This document shows positions 17,756 to 27,019 of a stretch of DNA of 64,000 nucleotides, piece after piece. Source of the stretch: UBA8516 sp035455245 (lineage in GTDB: Archaea > Thermoproteota > Nitrososphaeria > Nitrososphaerales > Nitrosopumilaceae); assembly GCA_035455245.1 (NCBI GenBank), contig DATIFN010000010.1, positions 278,525 through 342,524 on the forward strand, in the 5' to 3' direction. The first letter of the stretch is position 1. Each line of letters starts with the position of its first letter. The notes under the pieces were generated by a model, which saw nothing but the letters and a program-made list of their open reading frames with translations, searched no databases and had not been told where the DNA came from. The position numbers were made by a program, and so were the translations under genes.

Positions 17756-18484
17756 ATGTTTCCTATTAAAGATGAAAATCCAAAACCTCCAGGATACAAA
17801 CCATATGTTACCTATTTCTTAATTGCAACAAATGTAATTATTTTTTTCTGGGAAGTTGCAGTAACTGGACAATTCATCGAGTTTACAAATCAAAGAGCAG
17901 CGCAATTATTCTATCAACATGCTACGGTTCCTTCTGAAATAGTTGGCGGTCTTATCGATAGAGATTACAATGTAATACAATCAATCTTTTCTTCAATGTT
18001 TCTTCACGCAGGTATATTGCATGTTGGTGGAAACATGCTTTTCTTGTATATCTTTGGCGATAACATCGAATTAAAATTTGGGAGAACAAAATATCTTCTT
18101 CTATACTTATTCTGGGGAATCGTGGCTGATTTTGCGCATATTATGTCTGATCCATCAAGCCAAATACCCGCATTGGGGGCATCTGGTGCAATATCTGGTG
18201 TTCTCGGTGCTTACCTTGTTTTGTTCCCTAGAACAAAAATAGTTACCTTCATCTTCATGGGATTCTTTGCAAGAATGGCTCATATTTCTGCAATGTGGTA
18301 TCTTCCATTTTGGTTCCTATTTCAAAATGTATTACCTGCAATTGTAGGATCAAGCGGTTCTGGTGTTGCCTTTCTTGCTCATATAGGAGGATTTGTTGTT
18401 GGTTTGCTTACTGGATTAATTTATAAAAAAACTCACCGTTCAGAATTTTCCTATGGAACAAGATATGGTTGGAAAGGAGATTAA
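17756..18484 (+). CDS. Rhomboid-family intramembrane serine protease
   Basis: A 242-residue integral membrane protease with six or more hydrophobic helices. Catalytic features are visible: HxxxN (H89, N93 in ILHVGGNMLFLYIFGDNIE), the serine in GASGAISG (S143) and the helix-six histidine in AHIGGF (H209). Substrates are unknown. Given the many surface proteins nearby, processing of exported proteins is possible. ATTATTATAC at 17721-17730 suits a leaderless start at the ATG. Confidence 0.92.
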   Translation: MFPIKDENPKPPGYKPYVTYFLIATNVIIFFWEVAVTGQFIEFTNQRAAQLFYQHATVPSEIVGGLIDRDYNVIQSIFSSMFLHAGILHVGGNMLFLYIFGDNIELKFGRTKYLLLYLFWGIVADFAHIMSDPSSQIPALGASGAISGVLGAYLVLFPRTKIVTFIFMGFFARMAHISAMWYLPFWFLFQNVLPAIVGSSGSGVAFLAHIGGFVVGLLTGLIYKKTHRSEFSYGTRYGWKGD

Positions 18485-18534
18485 TAATCAAACCAATTTG
18501 TAAGAAATAAATCCAACTCTGTGTTCCAAAAGAC

Positions 18535-18711
18535 ATGCCACTGATTACAATTTCAATGTATCCTGGCAGAACTCAAAAACAAAAAGAAGATTTCGCAAAA
18601 GCTATTACAAAATCAGCTGTAGAGATCCTAAAAACAAAAGAAAATCATATAATAGTGGTCTTTGAAGAAAACCCAAAAGAAAATTGGTACATGGCAGGAA
18701 ATCCTCTTTAA
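18535..18711 (+). CDS. 4-oxalocrotonate tautomerase-family protein
   Basis: A 58-residue protein, the usual length for this family. It begins Met-Pro (MPLITISMYPGRTQKQKEDF), placing Pro at the mature N-terminus, where it acts as catalytic base in tautomerases. The rest (AITKSAVEILKTKENHIIVVFEENPKENWYMAG) matches the helix and second strand of the fold. The physiological substrate is not known. It lies between the rhomboid and nitrilase genes. Confidence 0.85.
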   Translation: MPLITISMYPGRTQKQKEDFAKAITKSAVEILKTKENHIIVVFEENPKENWYMAGNPL

Positions 18712-18746
18712 ACTACCTTTTTATTTTAAATCAATTTACAAAATAT

Positions 18747-19556
18747 ATGACAAAGATTGCTTTAATACAATTCAAAGCTGATGTAGATAAATATAAAAAT
18801 TTAAAAAAAATAACTGATTACATAACAAAGGCAGCAAAAAGAGGAGCAAAATTATGTGCATTTCCAGAATTCATGATGTGTTACACGCCTTCTTCACAAT
18901 CAGCAAAAGAATTGGCAAACGTGGCTGAAACAATTACCGGAGAATTTGTTTCTACAATTTCTAAAAGTGCAAAACAAAATTTAATCCAAGTCATAGGAAC
19001 CATTTACGAAAAAAGTCCGATAACAAATCGAGTTTATGACACTTCCTTTCTAATTGACCAACGGGGAAAAGTTGTATCAAAATATCGCAAGATCCATCTC
19101 TATGATGCACTTGGAATGAAAGAATCTAAAAAATTGTATCCTGGTTCTCAAATCTCAAAACCCATCAAAACAACCGTGGGCACATTAGGAATGATGATTT
19201 GTTATGATTTGAGGTTTCCTGAGATGGCGCGAACTCTGGCATCATCAGGATCAGAATTTTTAGTTGTTCCATCAGCATGGGTAAAAGGTGAGATAAAAGA
19301 AGAACATTGGATTACGATCAACAGAAGTCGTGCAATTGAGAATGGATGTTATGTTATTGCACCTGATCAGGTTGGAAACATTTACTGTGGAAGAAGTTTG
19401 GTGGTAGATCCATATGGAAAAATACTCTTGGATATGAAAAAGAAAGAAGGAATTGGAATCGTTGATGTTTCACTTGAAAGAGTAAAGCAAGTAAGAAAAA
19501 AACTTCCACTTTTAAAAAATAGACGTACTGATATCTATACAAACCTTAAGCTGTAA
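18747..19556 (+). CDS. Carbon-nitrogen hydrolase (nitrilase superfamily)
   Basis: Amidase or omega-amidase-like enzyme of 269 residues. The Glu-Lys-Cys triad is visible: E41 (CAFPEF), K115 (KYRKIHL) and C152 (MMICYDLRFPE). I place the start at ATG 18747 (MTKIALIQFK), where the family's first strand begins. An in-frame ATG at 18684 would add 21 unrelated residues overlapping the tautomerase gene. An AT-rich TATA-like run at about 18719-18729 fits a leaderless start. The substrate is not predictable. Confidence 0.92.
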   Translation: MTKIALIQFKADVDKYKNLKKITDYITKAAKRGAKLCAFPEFMMCYTPSSQSAKELANVAETITGEFVSTISKSAKQNLIQVIGTIYEKSPITNRVYDTSFLIDQRGKVVSKYRKIHLYDALGMKESKKLYPGSQISKPIKTTVGTLGMMICYDLRFPEMARTLASSGSEFLVVPSAWVKGEIKEEHWITINRSRAIENGCYVIAPDQVGNIYCGRSLVVDPYGKILLDMKKKEGIGIVDVSLERVKQVRKKLPLLKNRRTDIYTNLKL

Positions 19557-20019
19557 TTTGCCTGCTTTTACATTTTATATTACAGCATTGTCTTGACCAT
19601 TTTTGTTTTCTAGAGTATCTATAAAGAACTATTGGCCATTTACAAAAACTGCAAGGAATCTTTGTTGTACAGATCATTCCTCTTTGTATCAAAGGTGTTG
19701 ATGCTCTACAACCATTATAATAATTTGAACAGCCAATAAATCTTTTTTTTGTTTTCCTAGATCGTATTACCATTAACTTTCCAACATGACATTCTGGACA
19801 TTCAACTAATCCATTATGAGGTGAATTGGTACCAAGTATGACATATTTTCTTTTTTTTTCAGACCAAGAAAGATACCCATTTTTATCATAATATTGTTTT
19901 ATTTCATTTTTCATTTTAACAATTTTTCTTTTTGTAATTTTTATAGAATTTCTTGATAGAGTCTTTTTCTTTACAACAACTTCGACCTGTTCCAAATTTC
20001 TTTTAATTATGCTGGCCAT
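19546..20019 (-). CDS. Zinc-ribbon protein with topoisomerase-type C4 finger
   Basis: A 157-residue basic protein. The N-terminal 45 residues are Lys-rich. A C4 finger like those at the C-terminus of topoisomerase I follows (CPECHVGKLMVIRSRKTKKRFIGCSNYYNGC, about residues 74-104). A second four-cysteine cluster is CSFCKWP...CCNIKC. It probably binds nucleic acid, but no specific role can be assigned. Its 3' end overlaps the convergent nitrilase gene by 11 bases. Confidence 0.7.
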   Translation of the reverse strand: MASIIKRNLEQVEVVVKKKTLSRNSIKITKRKIVKMKNEIKQYYDKNGYLSWSEKKRKYVILGTNSPHNGLVECPECHVGKLMVIRSRKTKKRFIGCSNYYNGCRASTPLIQRGMICTTKIPCSFCKWPIVLYRYSRKQKWSRQCCNIKCKSRQITA

Positions 20020-20082
20020 ATCATCTTATTATAACTGGAGATTAATGAAGAATTTTTATATGGAGTCTAGTCAGCGAGATTT

Positions 20083-21237
20083 GTGGAAAAAGTCTGTGTT
20101 ATTGGTGCAGGTAGTACAAAATACGGAAAATTACAGGATAGCATTGCTGATATAGCCGTTCAGGCATCCGCCGAGGCCATAGAAAATGCTGGCATTGAAC
20201 CAAAAGAAATTCAGGCAGGATACATATCAAATGTCTTTGGTGTAGCCGATAAACAGGTTCACTTGGGGCCTGTAATAATGAGTAATCTTGGTATTTCTGA
20301 AGTACCATCTTTATCAATAGAGTCCGCATGTGGAAGTGGTTCTGTTTCATTTAGAGAAGCTTATGCTAATGTTGCAGCAGGATTTTATGATGCAGTTTTA
20401 GCAACTGGTGTTGAAAAAGTAACTCATACTGGAACAGAATGGACTACAACATATTTCTCCTATTGTTCTGATTTTTTTTATGAAGGTGGAGCTGGCGCAT
20501 CCTTTCCTGGATTATTTGCATCAATGGCTAGAGCTTATCTTGCAGAATTCAAAGCAACTGAAGAAGATCTTGCAATGGTTGCTGTAAAAAATCATGACAA
20601 CGGTTTTCTAAATCCAAAAGCACATCTAAGAAAAAAAATTTCAATTGATGATGTAATGAAGTCTGCAGTTGTTGCTAGTCCGCTTAAATTGTATGATTGC
20701 TGTCCATTTTCTGATGGTGCTAGTGCGGTAATCATTTGTAACGAAAAATTTGCAAAAGAACATTCAAAAAATTACATTCAAGTTATTGGATCAGGTAGGG
20801 GTGGATCGCCAGCAGCGTTACAAGGGAGAGAACACATTACAACAATACCAAGTACAAAACTTGCAGCTCAAGCTGCATACAAGATGGCCGGCATCACACC
20901 AAAAGATATTGATTTTGCAGAAGTACACGATTGTTTTACAATTGCAGAACTAGTTGATACGGAAGACTTGGGATTCTTTGAAAAAGGAAAAGCAGTTGAA
21001 GCTGTTCGACAAGGGTTGACTAAACTAAATGGTCCTAAATCGATTAATCCATCTGGCGGACTAAAATCAAAAGGACATCCAATTGGTGCAACTGGGATTG
21101 GTCAGGTAGTTGAAGTATTTGATCAGCTCACCGGGAAAGCTGGCGAAAGAACAGTAAAAGATGCTAAAATTGGTCTAACTCATAACTTCGGCGCAACTGG
21201 TGCGAGCTGCGCAGTACATATCTTCAAAAGTGTATAA
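20083..21237 (+). CDS. Thiolase (acetyl-CoA C-acetyltransferase, SCP-2-like)
   Basis: A 384-residue thiolase-fold enzyme. The nucleophile cysteine is in ESACGSGSVSF, and the conserved C-terminal blocks are NPSGGLKSKGHPIGATG and HNFGATGASCAVHIF. A DUF35/OB-fold partner follows at once, as is usual for archaeal thiolases of this type. In thaumarchaea such enzymes are candidates for the acetoacetyl-CoA step of the 3-hydroxypropionate/4-hydroxybutyrate cycle, or for the mevalonate route; the sequence does not decide. The start is GTG, with TTTTTATAT about 26 bases upstream. Confidence 0.9.
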   Translation: MEKVCVIGAGSTKYGKLQDSIADIAVQASAEAIENAGIEPKEIQAGYISNVFGVADKQVHLGPVIMSNLGISEVPSLSIESACGSGSVSFREAYANVAAGFYDAVLATGVEKVTHTGTEWTTTYFSYCSDFFYEGGAGASFPGLFASMARAYLAEFKATEEDLAMVAVKNHDNGFLNPKAHLRKKISIDDVMKSAVVASPLKLYDCCPFSDGASAVIICNEKFAKEHSKNYIQVIGSGRGGSPAALQGREHITTIPSTKLAAQAAYKMAGITPKDIDFAEVHDCFTIAELVDTEDLGFFEKGKAVEAVRQGLTKLNGPKSINPSGGLKSKGHPIGATGIGQVVEVFDQLTGKAGERTVKDAKIGLTHNFGATGASCAVHIFKSV

Positions 21238-21238
21238 C

Positions 21239-21604
21239 TTGTCAGCAAAAGAAGAATTCATCAATAATGCCAAATCAGGCAAAATTCTTGCCCGAAAATG
21301 CACAAAATGCGGGTATTTGCACCTCGCTACGACCTTTTTCTGCCAAAATTGTGGAAATAAGGGATTTGAGAATGTTTCAATCGCAGGGAATGGTACAGTT
21401 GTTACCTATACCATCATTACTGTTCCTCCAGCAGGATATGAAAAATACACTCCCTATGCCTGGGTTGTAATAAAATTGGATGGTGTAGATCTTCGAGTAT
21501 CTGGTTTTATGCAAAACATCCACTCACCCGCTGACCTACCGCTTGGCACAAAAACCAAAATTGCTGGTTATGATGAACGTGGCATATTATTAGAAAAACT
21601 GTAA
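21239..21604 (+). CDS. DUF35 OB-fold zinc-ribbon partner of the thiolase
   Basis: A small acyl-CoA-associated protein of 121 residues. An N-terminal helix and a rubredoxin-like zinc ribbon (CTKCGYLHLATTFFCQNCG) precede an OB-fold domain (VVTYTIITVPPAGYEKYTPYAWVVIKLDG). In archaeal HMG-CoA synthase/thiolase complexes this family bridges the enzymes and channels acetoacetyl-CoA. I chose TTG at 21239, two bases after the thiolase stop; an ATG at 21200 would overlap the thiolase gene by 38 bases. Confidence 0.88.
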   Translation: MSAKEEFINNAKSGKILARKCTKCGYLHLATTFFCQNCGNKGFENVSIAGNGTVVTYTIITVPPAGYEKYTPYAWVVIKLDGVDLRVSGFMQNIHSPADLPLGTKTKIAGYDERGILLEKL

Positions 21605-21676
21605 ATCAAATTTATTAAACTGATTAAAAAAAACATAAACCAGTTCTTTTATAACATAAACAAAAACCGATCACAA

Positions 21677-21838
21677 ATGTCAGTTGACGTCGTTTGTGGT
21701 AAATGTGGTGCAAAGATAACAAATATGCGAATGCTAAAATCAATTAAGGAAGTGGTAAGACCTTATAATAATAAATGCCCATCTTGTGGGCAAACTCTTT
21801 CCACATCGGAATTTTCTGTAGATGTACAGAAAAACTGA
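21677..21838 (+). CDS. Small two-CxxC zinc-ribbon protein
   Basis: A 53-residue protein with two CxxC knuckles (VCGKCGAKI and KCPSCGQTL) about 25 residues apart, the spacing of a zinc ribbon. A clean ATG, stop and cysteine pattern support a real gene. Its role is unknown; many such archaeal proteins bind nucleic acid or act as adaptors. It precedes the ArsR-like/ATP-cone gene. Confidence 0.7.
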   Translation: MSVDVVCGKCGAKITNMRMLKSIKEVVRPYNNKCPSCGQTLSTSEFSVDVQKN

Positions 21839-21900
21839 ATAAAAAATGTAACTATTGGATCTATTTCGTCACAAATCTTATTTACTGATGCTATCTAGAC

Positions 21901-24000
21901 ATGCCTATGGAACTAAGCGAGGATTTTGGAGATCAAAAGCGAGGAGGAATTTTACAATCAGCATCAAAACGTGTAAGAATGATCTTTTCTGTCATGGCGA
22001 GTCCAAACAGGATCGACATTCTACGTATTTTAAACTCAAAAGGACCACTTACTTATTCTGAATTAAAGTCTCTTGCTGGCTTCAAATCAAAAAAGGAAAG
22101 TGGAAAGTTCGCATATCATCTTAGAAAGCTTTTAAGACAATCGCTTGTGGCACTAAATAAATCTGAAAGACGATATACCATCACAAATCTTGGTAAACTT
22201 GTTCTAAGTCTTGCAAGGCAAATTGAGGAGCGCTCTATAATAGAGAGTGGAAAAATGTATGTTCGAACATCGCACGAATCAATAGAAGAATTCAATTCTC
22301 ATAAAATAATTCAGTCCCTTGTTCGAGAAGGTAGCCTTCCTCTAGAATTAGCGCAAAAGATAACCGAAGAGGTAGAAAATCGCATCTACAAGTTCCAAAC
22401 CACGTACCTAACATCTACCCTCATACGTGAAATGGTTAATGCCGTTCTTTTGGAGCATGGTCATGAAGAATACAGGCATAAACTTGCCAGATTTGGTCTT
22501 CCTGCGTATGATATTCATGAAATGATTACAAACGTTGATGGTATACACAATGGCGTAGAAGGACTACTTTTTAAGACTGGTCAGACAGTCTTTGGAGAAC
22601 ACCTTGTTCTTAATACCTTACCAAAAGATGTAGCAGATTCACATCTTTCAGGTGATGTACACTTGACAAGTACTGGAATTTGGTCTCTCTTACCAGATAC
22701 GATATTTGTAAACATTAAAGAACTCATTGAAGATGGAATTGATCTACGTGGAAAATTCCTTGGAGTGACAAGAATGCCACCAATTAAGACACTTGATGAT
22801 CTTACTACTTCTCTTTCATTACTTACGTCATTACTTCTTAAAGAAGCCTCACAGGAAGTAATTATGGATGGATTAATTACAGTTTTGCAAAAATATTCAA
22901 AAAATCTCTCAGAAGTTGAAGAAAAAATTGCAAATGCATTTGCAATAACATCAACGGCACCACAATACAACAAAAACTCAACTCTGGCATCATTTAGGAT
23001 CCAACTTGGTTCTGATCCAAAGATCATAGGAGCAATACTTGCTGGCTATAAGAAATATGTTAAATCAACACCACTTCCACATATTGGATTGATAATTGAT
23101 TATGAAAAAGGCAAAGTCAATGAATTTTCTGATATACTTTCTGAAATTATTGCCTTGGGAGGACGTGTAATCTTCTCTAAGGGTCATATTTCAAACCACG
23201 GAATTTTGCGGGGAGACACAAAAAACACTGGCACATCAATTAATTTACAATCACTTTCCATAAATCTGCCGAGGCTTGCATTTGAATCCAATAAGGATGA
23301 AACATACTTTAGGGCACGACTTGCAATTTTGATGAAACCTGCTCTTGCAGCGATGTCACTTAGAAAGAAAGACATCTCAGATCTAACTAGACGTGGACTT
23401 AATCCAATTCTTGCAAGCAATACTCAATACATGCAAAAAGGATCAGTCACACTAGTGGTTAATCTAATTGGCTTAAAGGAGGCAGTATTAGGCATCCTTG
23501 GTTATGAAAATAACAAGGCTGGACACGAAATAATGACCAAGGTAATTGAAACCGCAATAGAGGTAGCAGCCAAGAAGGGAAAAGAGATGGGCGATAATGT
23601 CACAATATCCATGACTGAAAGTGATGCTGCCAACAGATTTTCAACACTAGATGGCGAGAAATACGGTAAAATGTCTATTCATCAATTTGTTGAAGGTGAT
23701 GCGTATAGCACTGGTATATTATTAAATGCCTCAGAAATAGAAGAGATGACTCTAAAAACAGACAAAATTGTCGAATGTAATCACATGTCAAAGATGCTAA
23801 ATGGTGGATTATTGGTCCAACTAAAAATATCTGATGACATGGATACTGCAAAAATCAAAAAGACAATAGAAAAGGCAAGCGAACTTGTAGGATCTTTCAG
23901 GCCGATCAGAAAAGTTCCTATCTGTGGTAACTGTGGTCTAAAAGACGAAAAGATCACTGACAAATGTCCTACCTGCAAATCTCCATACATATTGGCATAA
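21901..24000 (+). CDS. Winged-helix/ATP-cone/NrdD-like protein without glycyl-radical motif
   Basis: A 699-residue fusion. Residues about 22-110 form an ArsR-like winged helix (MASPNRIDILRILNSKGPLTYSELK). Residues about 119-199 form an ATP cone. Residues about 200-660 resemble the anaerobic ribonucleotide reductase NrdD fold (QSLSINLPRLAFES, VVNLIGLKEAVLG). A CxxC/CxxC zinc ribbon (C675, C678, C689, C692) ends the protein seven residues after its last cysteine, where NrdD would continue to the glycyl-radical site. The only earlier cysteine is C626, so thiyl chemistry looks impossible. It precedes the class II reductase gene and may be its nucleotide-sensing regulator. Confidence 0.8.
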   Translation: MPMELSEDFGDQKRGGILQSASKRVRMIFSVMASPNRIDILRILNSKGPLTYSELKSLAGFKSKKESGKFAYHLRKLLRQSLVALNKSERRYTITNLGKLVLSLARQIEERSIIESGKMYVRTSHESIEEFNSHKIIQSLVREGSLPLELAQKITEEVENRIYKFQTTYLTSTLIREMVNAVLLEHGHEEYRHKLARFGLPAYDIHEMITNVDGIHNGVEGLLFKTGQTVFGEHLVLNTLPKDVADSHLSGDVHLTSTGIWSLLPDTIFVNIKELIEDGIDLRGKFLGVTRMPPIKTLDDLTTSLSLLTSLLLKEASQEVIMDGLITVLQKYSKNLSEVEEKIANAFAITSTAPQYNKNSTLASFRIQLGSDPKIIGAILAGYKKYVKSTPLPHIGLIIDYEKGKVNEFSDILSEIIALGGRVIFSKGHISNHGILRGDTKNTGTSINLQSLSINLPRLAFESNKDETYFRARLAILMKPALAAMSLRKKDISDLTRRGLNPILASNTQYMQKGSVTLVVNLIGLKEAVLGILGYENNKAGHEIMTKVIETAIEVAAKKGKEMGDNVTISMTESDAANRFSTLDGEKYGKMSIHQFVEGDAYSTGILLNASEIEEMTLKTDKIVECNHMSKMLNGGLLVQLKISDDMDTAKIKKTIEKASELVGSFRPIRKVPICGNCGLKDEKITDKCPTCKSPYILA

Positions 24001-24199
24001 AGTTGTCTATATTCATAATTTATTATATTAATACAAGAAAGGTCTTTTAGAAAAAAATGAAAAATGCGATCATATTTTTCTGAAATTTATAATATTTTTT
24101 TTGGTTTTTCTTTAGGATCGATCTAATCTAATATCCAAAATTAAATCGTGTCAACAAAATTGATGCAAAAATCAATTTTAGAAAAATATTTTTTGCCAG

Positions 24200-24216
24200 A
24201 GAGTTTATTATACTCT
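24200..24216. promoter_or_regulatory. Palindrome over the nrdJ promoter
   Basis: AGAGT-TTATTAT-ACTCT is a perfect 5+7+5 inverted repeat whose centre is the TATA-like TTTATTATA. It lies about 27-43 bases before the TTG start of nrdJ, so a bound protein could block transcription initiation. The 242-base gap between the upstream regulator-like gene and nrdJ shows no other gene and is very AT-rich. Confidence 0.5.
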
Positions 24217-24242
24217 GTTTTCTTACTGTTGAGGGGATACGT

Positions 24243-26900
24243 TTGACGGATTTTGCACAAATAGAAAACTCGATCATTGAAGTTAAAAAAAGAGATGGAC
24301 GAGTATTAAATTTCCAGAAGGATAAAATTTCAAATGCAATATACAAGGCACTAGTTGCTTGTGGAAGACCAGATCATAGTCTAGCCGACAAACTGGCTGA
24401 AGGAGTTATGATGAGACTTTTAAAACAAGGATTTTCAGCGTCTGCTTTACCAAGCGTAGAAGATGTTCAAGATATGGTCGAATCTACACTCATTGATGAA
24501 GGACTAGGTGAAATTGCCAAAGCCTACATCCTTTACAGGCACGAACGAAGAAAGGTTCGAGAAGACAAGATGAAAGTTCTAAATGCAAAGCTACTTGACG
24601 ATGTGGCAAAGAAATTTGATATTAATTGCCTGCGCGTCTTAGCATCACGATATCTATTTCGTAATAACAAAGGCGAAATAATAGAAAGTCCAGGAGAGAT
24701 GTTTGAACGCGTTGCAGTTTTGGTTGGAATCGCAGATCTACTAAAAGACAGTTCAGTTTTTGAAGTTAATGGTGGAAAAATCCAAAACATAGATGATGCT
24801 AAAAAATATCTTGATAAACTTGACGACTTTAACTACAAATTCAAGATAGGTAAATATCATCTTAACAAATGGCACTTTAGAGGGTTAATCTCTCACTATA
24901 TTGATCTTGCAAAACAAGGTCAGATGAAAGTAAGTATAAAAGAATTTCTTACCATGCTTGCAGCAAAACAATTCGAGAATTATGCAGAAAGAATTGCAGA
25001 ATACTATGACATGATGGTATCTCAAGACTTTCTACCAAACTCTCCAACTATGATGAATGCTGGTGGTAGGTTAGGGCAGCTTTCTGCATGCTTTGTACTT
25101 GCAATGCCAGATGATATGGAACAGATAATGAAATCGTCTTCAGATGCTGCTTTAATCTTCAAGTCAGGAGGAGGGGTAGGAATCAACTACTCTGATCTTA
25201 GAGAGGAAGGTGACATGGTGGCATCTACATCCGGTGTTGCATCAGGTCCTGTCTCTTTCATGAATATCATAAACACAGTAACTGAAGTTGTTAAACAAGG
25301 AGGAAAACGCAGAGGTGCAAACATGGGAATCATTGAAGCATGGCATCCTGATATTGAAAAATTCATTACTGCAAAGACAAAACCGGGAGTTTTGGAAAAC
25401 TTTAATGTAAGCGTAGGAGTGTGGGAAGACTTCTGGAGTTCACTTGTAAATTCTCCAGATGGAAAATTCATGCTTCGTAGTCCGCGTGACAAGAGCCCAG
25501 TACGTGACGTAAATGCAAATCAGATCCTTGATCTTATAGCACTCTCAGCTTGGAAGAGTGCAGAACCTGGACTAATCTTCTTTGATCAAATTAACAAATA
25601 CAATGTCTTTGCAAAAGCGCGTGGTGGTCCATTAAGAGCAACCAATCCATGTGGAGAACAAAGTCTCTATCCGTACGAATCATGTAATCTTGGATCCATC
25701 AATCTTTCAAACTTTGTGAAAAGAAAAGCAGATGGACAATACGAATTTGATTGGCAGAGATATGAAGAAGTAATAAGAAAGACTACAAGATTTTTAGATA
25801 ATGTAATTGACGTAAACAATTACCCAATTCCTGAAATTGACAAAGCATCGAAAGATTCCCGTAGGATCGGACTAGGTGTAATGGGTGTTGCAGATTTGCT
25901 TTTCAAACTTCGAATCCCGTACAATTCACGGGAAGGTTATGAATTCCAAGAAAAACTAGCAGAGGCTTTGAGTTATTATTCGATGGAGGAAAGTGTAGCA
26001 TTAGCAAAGGCAAGAGGGGCATTTCCGCTTTGTGAAAAAACAGAATATCCTGAAGGAAAAATTCCAATTGCAGGTTATTATGAAAAACCAAAAAGTGCAC
26101 ATTATTATGATTGGGATGCACTTATTGAAAAGATCCAAAAACATGGAATAAGAAATGTGCTTACATCTACAGTGGCCCCAACAGGAACACTTTCTATGAT
26201 AGGTGATTGCTCCAACGGAATGGAACCAATGTTTGCACTTGTGTTTGAAAAACGTGTAACAGTTGGTAGATTTTTCTATACTAACAAGATTTTTGAATCT
26301 GTTCTAAAAGAACACGGACTGTACAATGATCAAATCTTAGAAAAGATAGCAAACAATTATGGATCGGTAAAAGGAATTCCAGAAATCCCAGAATGGATAC
26401 AGAACATATTTGTGACCGCAATGGACATACACTGGACTGATCACTTGATGGCTCAAGCCGTATGGCAAAGATGGATTGGCAATGCAATAGCTAAAACAAT
26501 CAATATGCCAAACGATGTAACTGCAGATGATGTTAAAGCATCATATCTGTTAGCACATGAGCTTGGACTAAAAGGAATTACTGTATTTAGAGACGGTTCA
26601 AGACATGAACAGGTTCTTCATATGACTGGTGACAACGTACAAAAAACATTCCAAGTAGTGCCAAGTACATACTTGACAGAGTATATTGCAAAAGGTGTTA
26701 CTAATCCTTATCTAAAAGCCCAGATTGAAAAGGCCCTACAAATAAGAATTCCTGACAGTGAGGTAAAATTACAACAAAATCAGCTTACACAAGAACAAAT
26801 CGAAGAAAGATTATGTCCCACCTGCAAAAACAATCTTGTCTTTGCAGAAGGATGTAACATCTGCATAGAATGCGGATATAGCGGCTGTACATCTGGTTAG
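24243..26900 (+). CDS. nrdJ: Class II (adenosylcobalamin-dependent) ribonucleotide reductase
   Basis: Makes deoxyribonucleotides using adenosylcobalamin as radical source. The 885 residues comprise an N-terminal ATP cone (about 11-101), the barrel with LSACFVLAMPDD (first active-site Cys), the NPCGEQSLYPYESCNLGSINL block with the catalytic Cys and Glu, TSTVAPTGTLSMIGDCSNGMEP, and a C-terminal Cys-rich tail (CPTCKNN...CNICIECGYSGC) that probably binds zinc and recycles the active-site disulfide. The start is TTG. The enzyme depends on the cobalamin genes at 47856-52073. Confidence 0.95.
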   Translation: MTDFAQIENSIIEVKKRDGRVLNFQKDKISNAIYKALVACGRPDHSLADKLAEGVMMRLLKQGFSASALPSVEDVQDMVESTLIDEGLGEIAKAYILYRHERRKVREDKMKVLNAKLLDDVAKKFDINCLRVLASRYLFRNNKGEIIESPGEMFERVAVLVGIADLLKDSSVFEVNGGKIQNIDDAKKYLDKLDDFNYKFKIGKYHLNKWHFRGLISHYIDLAKQGQMKVSIKEFLTMLAAKQFENYAERIAEYYDMMVSQDFLPNSPTMMNAGGRLGQLSACFVLAMPDDMEQIMKSSSDAALIFKSGGGVGINYSDLREEGDMVASTSGVASGPVSFMNIINTVTEVVKQGGKRRGANMGIIEAWHPDIEKFITAKTKPGVLENFNVSVGVWEDFWSSLVNSPDGKFMLRSPRDKSPVRDVNANQILDLIALSAWKSAEPGLIFFDQINKYNVFAKARGGPLRATNPCGEQSLYPYESCNLGSINLSNFVKRKADGQYEFDWQRYEEVIRKTTRFLDNVIDVNNYPIPEIDKASKDSRRIGLGVMGVADLLFKLRIPYNSREGYEFQEKLAEALSYYSMEESVALAKARGAFPLCEKTEYPEGKIPIAGYYEKPKSAHYYDWDALIEKIQKHGIRNVLTSTVAPTGTLSMIGDCSNGMEPMFALVFEKRVTVGRFFYTNKIFESVLKEHGLYNDQILEKIANNYGSVKGIPEIPEWIQNIFVTAMDIHWTDHLMAQAVWQRWIGNAIAKTINMPNDVTADDVKASYLLAHELGLKGITVFRDGSRHEQVLHMTGDNVQKTFQVVPSTYLTEYIAKGVTNPYLKAQIEKALQIRIPDSEVKLQQNQLTQEQIEERLCPTCKNNLVFAEGCNICIECGYSGCTSG

Positions 26901-27019
26901 AAACTCATTAAGACATCAACTCACAGCTACGATATTTTAGGTAACCAACTAACGAGAAGACCAGTCGGTTGTCGATTTTTAATCAATTTTGATCCAAACT
27001 TTTTTACTATCATTCGCGT

